Source of the DNA: Cytophagales bacterium
Lineage (GTDB): Bacteria > Bacteroidota > Bacteroidia > Cytophagales > UBA9547
Direction of reading: 5' to 3'
DNA length: 12,800 bases
Assembly (NCBI GenBank): GCA_025360395.1
Contig: JANYCH010000087.1
Span: forward strand, 1 to 12,800
Positions within the stretch are counted from its first letter, which is position 1, and every line of letters begins with the position of its first letter. A model generated the notes under the pieces. That model worked only from the letters and a program-made list of their open reading frames with translations, did not search any database and was not told the DNA's origin. Shown one piece after another: positions 1 through 6,234 of the stretch. Position numbers and translations under genes: made by a program.

Positions 1-1
1 C

Positions 2-3000
2 TTTGGGAATTCAACATTAACGCTTACAAAGGCCAATGTTTTAAAATTTAAGGCTGTTTCTAAAGGATTTGAAATAACTGATTCAGCTGTAACTTCTAAA
101 CAAGCCGCTATTATTTTACCTTTTAGTGGAGATTCAATTTATCATTTTGGCGTTAAACTTACTTTCCTGAAAAAGAAGAATCAGTTGAAATTGACTCAAT
201 CAGGTGGGAATTTTAAAAATGCCAGCTTTTACGATACTTACCACAAACTGGAAATTCAATCTGAAGCTGCCTTGTATGATATCACCAAAGACAAAATTGA
301 TTTTTACATAATCAACGCCCGGAACCAGGTTCCTGTACGACTTTCATCTTACGAATATTTTGAAGAAGAGAAGTTTGATAAATTAAAAGGCCTTTATCCA
401 TTTCATCCATTACAACTGGCAACTGGTTTTTCCAGATCAGGCAAGGGCAACAGTTTTTATTCAGATGATTTAGCTTCCACAAATAAATTGAATGCAGCTA
501 CCGTAAGATCGGCCATGAGTGTATTGGCACAAGAAGGTTTTGCAGAATTTAATTCTCAGACAGGATTTGTAAAACTGACTAAAAAAGCCTGGCATTATAC
601 CCTTTCTAAAAGCAGCAAAAAGGATTTTGATGGAATACAGCTTGAATGTTTAAGTCCTCAAAAAACAAATGTTGTACTTGACCTAGCTACAAAAAAAATG
701 ACAGCCAACGGTGTTAAGCGGGCTTTTCTTTGCAAACCATTGAACGTTTACTTTGAAACAGACAGCAACAACCAGGTAATAATAGAAAAAAACAGGAAAA
801 TTACCTTTGACGGAATGGTCAGTGCAGGTAGGTTCCAGTTCTCAGGCAAAAACTATAAGTTCGATTATGATAGCTTTATGGTTCGCATGGGCCGTGTTGA
901 CGTTGTAAATATCAATATCTCCAAAGATTATAATATAGGTATATACGGTGGCGAAAACATGAAACATAAAAGGCTAGGAATTGAGTTAGAGCAATCGAGA
1001 GGAGAACTTTATATAAACAAGCCTAACAATAAAAGTGGAAGGCGCCTGATGCCAGAATATCCTATTTTCCATGCCAGTACAGGTGGTGTTGTATATTTTG
1101 ATAAAAAAGAAATACTGGGTGGTGCCTATGATAGAAATGTTGCATTCAAAATTCCTCCTTTTACTGTAGACAGCTTGAACAGTGAGCAGGAACAGGCTAT
1201 TGCTTTTGAAGGTATATTCCTTTCAGAAGGTATATTCCCTGATTTTAAAGAAAAACTTACTTTACAACACGATTTGTCTTTAGGATTTGAACATCAACTT
1301 CCCAAAGAAGGTTACCCGGTGTATGGTACAAAAGGTAGATTTTATGATAAAATCTCTTTGAACATGCTGGGAATCAGAGGATCAGGAAAACTTGAAACTA
1401 TGGGTGCAACAGTTTTATCCGAAGACTTGATATTCTATCCAGATTCTTTAGTTGCAATTGGAAGTTCTGCGGAGGTCAAAAAACAATCCACTCCTGAGAT
1501 ACATCACCCTGATATAAATATTGAGGAACATGAAGTGAAATGGTTTCCTAAAAAGGATACCTTATACTTTCAAACCTTTAGCAAGCCTTTCAATTTGTAT
1601 GCTAATACATCGCAGTTTGACGGCCGCATTGGGCTGACATCAAAGGCTGCCTTTGGTAATGGCAAAATGAACACACATGGATCCGAGATCATTTCCAAAA
1701 AATACAATTTAAAGGAAGAAAGCTTTACCAGCCAATCATCCAATTTCAAAATAAAATCTGACAATGCCGATAAACCAACAATGGTATCAAGCAATGTTAA
1801 AATAGATTTTGATATTAAAAACAATAAAACCTTAATCACGCCAGAAGTTGAAGGGTTTGCTAGTGATACTTTTCCTTATATTCAATACTCTACTTCTATA
1901 AGCAGATGCGAGTGGGATTTAGAAAAGCAAACTTTGACGATGGGTAGTCAAAAAGCTAAAACTAGTTTAGGAAATTTTTATTCTATCAACAAGGAAACAG
2001 ACTCTTTGCAATTTCAAGCTGGTTATGCATTTTATGATATAAAAAAGCAATATCTGATCGTGAAAGGGGTACCTTATATAAGGGTTGTAGACAGTGAAAT
2101 TCTGCCAGACAGTAATAAATTAACAATTTTTGAAGGCGGTAGAATTAAAACCTTAGAAAATGCCATTGTTAGAATGGACAGTATGAATAAATACCATGTT
2201 CTGACAGATGCAAAGGTGGATATAATTTCAAGAAAAGAATTTAAAGGTGAAGCACTTTTAGATTATAAATCGTCTGATAATGAAAAACACAAAATTAAGG
2301 TGAATGAGTTTAATTTCATTGAAATCAAGGAAGAGGCTGCTAATTCGAAAAAAAGGTCCAAGGTCTTTATAACAAAAAGGATAATACTTGCCAAAGCTGA
2401 AATTGAGGAAACTAAGAACCTTCACATTTCTGAAGGTATATTATTTAAAGGAAACATAGAATTACACTCAAACCAAAAGAACCCAATATTTAATGGTTTT
2501 GTTAAACTTGATTTAAAGAAAAATAATAGCATGGGTAGCTGGATTGCTTACCAAAGAAGCGGTGATTCCAGTGAAGTAGTGATTAACTTATCTAATGCAA
2601 CTTCAGACAATGGAGTACCAATCAGCAACGGACTTTTTCTTACTGTAGATGGACTTAAGTTATATTCAAGTTTTATTAGTACTAAGGAAAATGACAATGA
2701 CAAAGATCTGTTAAAGGTTTCTGGCAACCTTAGATATGATCCTGCAACAAAGGAATATGTTGTTGCTGAAGCCAAGAAATTACAAAACAACTTTACAGAA
2801 GGTAATTCATTCACTTTTAATGATAATACTTCTGGTATTCATTATGAAGGTAAAGCTTACTTTATTCAGCCATTGGTAGATTTCGACATTTCAACAGCAG
2901 TTATTGGAAAAGGTAATCTGGACAGTGTTTATTACAATTTTAACACTTTTTTAAATTTCCCTGTAAACAAGGTCAATCCGGCAGCTATGGCATCTATGAC

Positions 3001-3841
3001 CACTGCAATAGTTGATTATGCTGCACAGAAAAGTGCCCCTTATGCTAATGATTATACCGATCAGTTAAGGCTGAAATTGTTAAATATTATAGGTCAAAAA
3101 GCTTTTGATTCTTATGAAAAAGAAGTTGGAAAAGGAAACCAAAAGTCTCTTTCAACCTTGTCAAAACTATCAGGTTCAATCAGTATCAGCAATCTAAACC
3201 TTCATTGGTCTGAAAAGCATTCTGCTTTTTATAACAAAGGTTTAGTAGGAATTTCAAACATTTTAAAAAAGGAAGTGAACGCATCTATTGAAGCCTTAGT
3301 AGAAATAAAAAGAACAGTAAACGGAGATGCAATAAGGATCCTTTTCATGCCCAATGGAGATAAATGGTATTTCTTAACTTATGATAATTACCGCCTTGCA
3401 TTGTGTTCTAATGATGAAGAATTTACAAAAGCTGTACAGGCAAAAGCCAAACTTGAAGGAAGCGGGAAATTATCCTGTGTGGCAGCTGATCCAAGTGAAA
3501 AAGTACAGTTTAATAAAGATTATAACTCAAATTATTTGGGCAAAGAAATTTATGACGAATATAAACCGGCAGAAGGTTCGGCACCAATAGAAGCAGCTCC
3601 TGCTGAAGAAACTGCTCCAGAAGAAGAAAAAGCACCTGTTGAAGACAAGAAAAAGAAGAAAAAACCTGAAGCTACGCAAGAAACTCCGGCACAAACCCTA
3701 CCAACAGAACAAGCCCCTTCTGAAGTAGCACCAACAGAGGCTTCACCCGAAGCGGCACCAGGCGAAACAGAAGAAAGTGGTAAAAAGAAAAAGAAAAAAG
3801 GTAAGAAGGAAGAAAATCTGGAAGAGAAACAGGGATTTTAA
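2..3841 (+). CDS. Giant beta-rich protein of unknown function (3' part, 5' end outside window)
   Basis: The frame is open from base 2 to a TAA at 3839-3841, giving 1279 visible residues. No convincing start is visible, because the TTG at 185 lies inside an already open frame, so the gene begins to the left of the window. I do not recognise a named family. Most of the protein alternates short hydrophobic and polar stretches, as expected for beta-strands, with recurring patterns such as FDGxVxAGxFxFSG (near nt 810-845) and GxGKLETxGATxLSEDLIFxPDS (near nt 1375-1447). About nt 480-610 encodes a helix-turn-helix-like piece followed by a wing-like strand pair. From about nt 3560 the protein turns into a disordered Pro/Glu/Ala-rich tail with two runs of six lysines. 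No transmembrane helix is obvious in the visible part. A large envelope-associated or periplasmic protein is possible but is inference. It converges on the Lrp gene with 14 nt between the stop codons and no terminator in the gap. Confidence 0.85.
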   Translation, partial: FGNSTLTLTKANVLKFKAVSKGFEITDSAVTSKQAAIILPFSGDSIYHFGVKLTFLKKKNQLKLTQSGGNFKNASFYDTYHKLEIQSEAALYDITKDKIDFYIINARNQVPVRLSSYEYFEEEKFDKLKGLYPFHPLQLATGFSRSGKGNSFYSDDLASTNKLNAATVRSAMSVLAQEGFAEFNSQTGFVKLTKKAWHYTLSKSSKKDFDGIQLECLSPQKTNVVLDLATKKMTANGVKRAFLCKPLNVYFETDSNNQVIIEKNRKITFDGMVSAGRFQFSGKNYKFDYDSFMVRMGRVDVVNINISKDYNIGIYGGENMKHKRLGIELEQSRGELYINKPNNKSGRRLMPEYPIFHASTGGVVYFDKKEILGGAYDRNVAFKIPPFTVDSLNSEQEQAIAFEGIFLSEGIFPDFKEKLTLQHDLSLGFEHQLPKEGYPVYGTKGRFYDKISLNMLGIRGSGKLETMGATVLSEDLIFYPDSLVAIGSSAEVKKQSTPEIHHPDINIEEHEVKWFPKKDTLYFQTFSKPFNLYANTSQFDGRIGLTSKAAFGNGKMNTHGSEIISKKYNLKEESFTSQSSNFKIKSDNADKPTMVSSNVKIDFDIKNNKTLITPEVEGFASDTFPYIQYSTSISRCEWDLEKQTLTMGSQKAKTSLGNFYSINKETDSLQFQAGYAFYDIKKQYLIVKGVPYIRVVDSEILPDSNKLTIFEGGRIKTLENAIVRMDSMNKYHVLTDAKVDIISRKEFKGEALLDYKSSDNEKHKIKVNEFNFIEIKEEAANSKKRSKVFITKRIILAKAEIEETKNLHISEGILFKGNIELHSNQKNPIFNGFVKLDLKKNNSMGSWIAYQRSGDSSEVVINLSNATSDNGVPISNGLFLTVDGLKLYSSFISTKENDNDKDLLKVSGNLRYDPATKEYVVAEAKKLQNNFTEGNSFTFNDNTSGIHYEGKAYFIQPLVDFDISTAVIGKGNLDSVYYNFNTFLNFPVNKVNPAAMASMTTAIVDYAAQKSAPYANDYTDQLRLKLLNIIGQKAFDSYEKEVGKGNQKSLSTLSKLSGSISISNLNLHWSEKHSAFYNKGLVGISNILKKEVNASIEALVEIKRTVNGDAIRILFMPNGDKWYFLTYDNYRLALCSNDEEFTKAVQAKAKLEGSGKLSCVAADPSEKVQFNKDYNSNYLGKEIYDEYKPAEGSAPIEAAPAEETAPEEEKAPVEDKKKKKKPEATQETPAQTLPTEQAPSEVAPTEASPEAAPGETEESGKKKKKKGKKEENLEEKQGF

Positions 3842-3855
3842 CCTTTATACAATTA

Positions 3856-4314
3856 TTATATTGGATAGGCAGTACCTGTTTTTATCTCCCCCATAACAAA
3901 AACACTATGGGTACTGCCAATATTCTCAATCATAGTTAATTTGTTCATGATAAAGTCTTGATAAGCAGGCATATCAGCAATTACAACTTTTAACATAAAA
4001 TCATATTCACCTGAGATATTATAACATTCCATTACTTCATCCAGTAACTGAATTGCCTTAACGAAGGTCTCTCCCATTCCTCTTTCATGTTGTTTCAGCT
4101 TTACATGACAAAATACCAGAAGCTTAATCCCTAGTTTTTCTTTATTTAAAATTGCTACATATCTATTGATGTAACCTTCCTTTTCAAGCTTTCTTTGTCT
4201 TTCATAAACTGGGGTAGCGGATAAATGAAGCTTTTCGGAAAGTTCTTTGGTTGTATACCTGGCATTTTGCTGGAGTAAACGCAGTAATGATTTATCAGTA
4301 ATATCTAATTGCAT
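3856..4314 (-). CDS. Lrp/AsnC family transcriptional regulator
   Basis: This 152-residue protein has the full length and two-part layout of Lrp/AsnC regulators. The N-terminal winged helix-turn-helix spans about residues 3-50, with TTKELSEKLHLSATPVYER as the DNA-binding helices. The C-terminal RAM ligand-binding and oligomerisation domain spans about 64-140 and includes the conserved GEYDF turn at 102-106. Such proteins form dimers to octamers, usually bind amino acids, and often control their own gene. The ATG start gives the usual N-terminus, in which an Asp follows a few residues in and leads the first helix. A -7 promoter motif and a perfect 8-bp inverted repeat lie just upstream, which fits autoregulation. 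The gene is convergent with the giant protein gene. The SRPBCC gene lies 89 nt upstream in the same direction, but that gap carries the regulator's own promoter. The effector amino acid and target genes cannot be read from sequence. Confidence 0.95.
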   Translation of the reverse strand: MQLDITDKSLLRLLQQNARYTTKELSEKLHLSATPVYERQRKLEKEGYINRYVAILNKEKLGIKLLVFCHVKLKQHERGMGETFVKAIQLLDEVMECYNISGEYDFMLKVVIADMPAYQDFIMNKLTMIENIGSTHSVFVMGEIKTGTAYPI

Positions 4315-4328
4315 AAGTAAATTATATA

Positions 4329-4336
4329 CAAATATA
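4329..4336 (-). promoter_or_regulatory. Bacteroidota -7 promoter element of the Lrp gene
   Basis: Read leftward, the bases are TATATTTG, an exact match to the Bacteroidota primary-sigma -7 consensus TAnnTTTG. It lies 14 nt upstream of the Lrp ATG, so the transcript would start only a few bases before the start codon. I see no TTG at the -33 position, which may mean the promoter needs help or is weak. Confidence 0.5.
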
Positions 4337-4338
4337 TG

Positions 4339-4359
4339 TATGATAAAAGGGTTATCATA
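4339..4359. promoter_or_regulatory. Perfect inverted repeat, candidate operator of the Lrp gene
   Basis: TATGATAA, a 5-base spacer (AAGGG), then TTATCATA form a perfect 8-bp inverted repeat. It sits directly upstream of the -7 element, where the spacer between -33 and -7 would be. A bound dimer would block or reshape the promoter, as expected for an autoregulated Lrp-type gene. It is not a convincing terminator: neither strand has a T-run after the stem. The regulator that binds it is inferred, not shown. Confidence 0.5.
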
Positions 4360-4403
4360 AAAAAGCAGTCATTCTAATTTAATAAAACCTTAATAGCAGT
4401 TAA

Positions 4404-4886
4404 TTAAACTGGTTTAGTAAGATTTTCTAAAATTTTAATCCTATAATTAAATATTTCAAGCAATTGCTTTTTAATCATTCTCCCAGTTAAAAAACTTCCA
4501 ATTCTGCCAAAAGGAATTTGATAGGATACACGGTCAGTCATTAATAATCCTTTTTCTGTTTCCTCAAATAAATGTTCGTGGTGCCATAAAGAATATGGAC
4601 CTATTCTTTGTTCATCTACAAAGTAATTAGGACTGTTTACATAAGTTATTTCTGTCACCCAATTGGTTTTGATTAGGGGAAGGATCCCAACCTGGTAACT
4701 GATTATCTGGCCTGGATAGATTTTATCAAGATTTTTTGAAGTTACAGTAAAACCCATTTTAGCAGGGGTAATCTTAGCAAGGTTCAAAGGTGAAGAAAAA
4801 AAGTCCCACGCCTTCTCTATAGGCCATTGAATTAGCTGTCGGCATTCTAAAGTATATATTCCGGAATGTTCTGTTATGGAGATCAT
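4404..4886 (-). CDS. SRPBCC-fold (START-like) ligand-binding protein
   Basis: This 160-residue protein matches stand-alone SRPBCC proteins, which fold as a helix-grip with a deep hydrophobic cavity. The family pattern is clear: WPIEKAWDFFSSPLNLAKITP near residues 21-41, then FVDEQRIGPYSLWHHEHLFEE (about 89-109), then YQIPFGRIG (122-130) and a final amphipathic helix (about 136-155). Members bind lipids, polyketides or other hydrophobic molecules. In some bacteria they sit beside or are fused to sugar-nucleotide epimerases or photolyase-related genes, but no such partner is present here. There is no signal peptide, so it should be cytoplasmic. The ATG start gives the expected length. I see no clear -7 motif upstream, and no Shine-Dalgarno, which is common in Bacteroidota. 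The terminator at 4931-4966 separates it from the mdh unit, so it probably has its own promoter in the AT-rich gap. The ligand is unknown. Confidence 0.9.
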   Translation of the reverse strand: MISITEHSGIYTLECRQLIQWPIEKAWDFFSSPLNLAKITPAKMGFTVTSKNLDKIYPGQIISYQVGILPLIKTNWVTEITYVNSPNYFVDEQRIGPYSLWHHEHLFEETEKGLLMTDRVSYQIPFGRIGSFLTGRMIKKQLLEIFNYRIKILENLTKPV

Positions 4887-4930
4887 TTTTATTTATTATC
4901 TACTTATAACCATACAAAACCTAATTAGTT

Positions 4931-4966
4931 ATAATAAAAAAAAGCAACCTTTTTTGGGTTGCTTTT
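4931..4966 (-). terminator. Intrinsic terminator of the mdh / 60-residue-protein unit
   Basis: The arms at 4940-4949 and 4957-4966 pair perfectly over 10 bp (AAAAGCAACC with GGTTGCTTTT) around a 7-base loop. Read leftward, the stem runs straight into a tract of nine T residues, the form of a Rho-independent terminator. It begins 22 nt after the stop codon of the 60-residue protein. The other side ends in TTTTAATT, so rightward termination would be weaker. Confidence 0.85.
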
Positions 4967-4988
4967 AATTCAGAACATTTTTAAAAGA

Positions 4989-5171
4989 TTAAAACTTGAT
5001 ACTCTTTGCCATTTTAGTTCTGTAACTTTTAAGATCAGTTCCTGAAAGATTATCTAATCTTCCTTCCTTAATCTTAGAAGCATATTTTTCAATTAATTCT
5101 GGCTTGCCATCAAATAAGGCAAGGTTAGTAATAAATTTACTTATTTGTGGGATTCCGAAGTTTTCGTCCAT
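4989..5171 (-). CDS. Small 60-residue protein of unknown function downstream of mdh
   Basis: An ATG-started frame of 60 codons begins 25 nt after the mdh stop codon and ends just before a strong terminator, so it sits as the last gene of the mdh transcript. The protein is soluble and lysine-rich. Residues 6-32 (GIPQISKFITNLALF to about IEKYASKI) look like two short amphipathic helices joined by a GKPE turn, and a third helix may follow at 44-57. There is no signal peptide, no membrane segment and no cysteine or histidine pair for metal binding. I do not recognise the family. That it is a real gene rests on its tight placement between mdh and the terminator and on a composition like a folded protein. 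A helper or regulator of Mdh is possible but is only inference from position. Confidence 0.65.
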   Translation of the reverse strand: MDENFGIPQISKFITNLALFDGKPELIEKYASKIKEGRLDNLSGTDLKSYRTKMAKSIKF

Positions 5172-5196
5172 TTCTAATATTGTTTAACTCTGTAAA

Positions 5197-6135
5197 TTAT
5201 TTTCCGGCATTTATATTATCAAGAACTTCCATTACGCCTCTTACAGCTTTGGCTGATTCGTGCATAAGTTGAAGTTCTTGTGTATCAAGACTTAATTCAA
5301 GTAACCTTTCTACTCCATTTCTTCCTAAAACCACAGGAACACCTTGGTAAACATTATTTAAACCATATTCACCAGTTAATTGCATACAAACCGGGAAAAT
5401 CCTTTTTTGGTCTTTCAATATGGCTTCAACCATTTGTGCTGCAGCCGAGCCAGGTGCATACCAGGCGGATGTTCCCATTAATTTTACAAGCTCTCCTCCC
5501 CCACGTTTCGTACGTTCAATAATCAATTCCAATTTTTCAGCATCTACTAATTCCGTCACCGGTATACCACCAACTGTTGTATATCTTGGAAGTGGAACCA
5601 TAGTATCTCCATGTCCGCCAAGCAGCATAGCCTGTATATCTTTAGGCGAAATATTCAACTCTTCAGCAAGAAATGCCCTATAACGGGCAGTGTCCAATAT
5701 ACCGGCCATTCCTATCACTCTATTCCTAGGCAAACCAGAAGCAAGGTGGGCACAATAGGTCATTACATCCAAAGGATTAGAAACTACTATAATAATGGTA
5801 TTTGGTGAATGTTTAACAACATTTTCGGTTACAGTTTTAACTATACCGGCATTTGTGGCGATAAGGTCATCTCTTGTCATTCCAGGCTTACGTGGCAAGC
5901 CAGAAGTTATTACTACAACATCTGAATTGGCAGTTTTGGTATAATCGTTCGTTGAACCTATGATCCTCGTGTCGTAAAGGTCAATTGGTCCTTTTTGAAG
6001 AATGTCTAATGATTTACCTTCTGCAACCCCTTCTTTAATGTCAAGCAATACAACTTCGCTGGCCACTTCTCTGTACGCAAGTACATCTGCACAGGTAGCC
6101 CCTACGTTTCCTGCTCCTACAACTGTAACTTTCAT
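5197..6135 (-). CDS. mdh: Malate dehydrogenase, LDH-like NAD-dependent type
   Basis: Malate dehydrogenase interconverts malate and oxaloacetate with NAD in the TCA cycle, in the cytoplasm. The protein is 312 residues, the usual length. The Rossmann motif GAGNVG is at 7-12, followed by Asp32, which favours NAD over NADP. The active-site loop carries Arg82 and Arg88 within LPRKPGMTRDD; an Arg at position 82 marks malate rather than lactate specificity. Asn120 sits in SNPLD. The catalytic pair is Asp148 (in GILDTARYR, with Arg151) and His175 (in GGHGDTMVP). All key residues are present, so it should be active. It belongs to the lactate-dehydrogenase-like MDH group common in Bacteroidota and Chloroflexi. 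It starts with ATG. A -7 motif stands 35 nt upstream, so it can be transcribed apart from the E1 gene, which lies 99 nt upstream on the same strand. A 60-residue protein gene follows closely. Confidence 0.98.
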   Translation of the reverse strand: MKVTVVGAGNVGATCADVLAYREVASEVVLLDIKEGVAEGKSLDILQKGPIDLYDTRIIGSTNDYTKTANSDVVVITSGLPRKPGMTRDDLIATNAGIVKTVTENVVKHSPNTIIIVVSNPLDVMTYCAHLASGLPRNRVIGMAGILDTARYRAFLAEELNISPKDIQAMLLGGHGDTMVPLPRYTTVGGIPVTELVDAEKLELIIERTKRGGGELVKLMGTSAWYAPGSAAAQMVEAILKDQKRIFPVCMQLTGEYGLNNVYQGVPVVLGRNGVERLLELSLDTQELQLMHESAKAVRGVMEVLDNINAGK

Positions 6136-6170
6136 ATTGTCAAAGATTTATTTGTTTAAAATTAATCCTG

Positions 6171-6178
6171 CAAAAATA
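6171..6178 (-). promoter_or_regulatory. Bacteroidota -7 promoter element of mdh
   Basis: Read leftward the bases are TATTTTTG, an exact TAnnTTTG match, 35 nt upstream of the mdh ATG. This would give a leader of roughly 30 nt. No TTG is seen at the usual -33 distance. A small inverted repeat (TTTCCT and AGGAAA arms, 6183-6200) lies immediately upstream. Confidence 0.5.
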
Positions 6179-6234
6179 GCTTTTTCCTTGATATAGGAAA
6201 TTGAAATTGTCGCGGGCAAGTAAATAATATCATT

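Noticed and set aside
1570..1839. An 89-codon open frame on the minus strand opposite the giant gene
   Set aside because: It is a chance antisense frame; the plus strand frame is open for 1279 codons across it.
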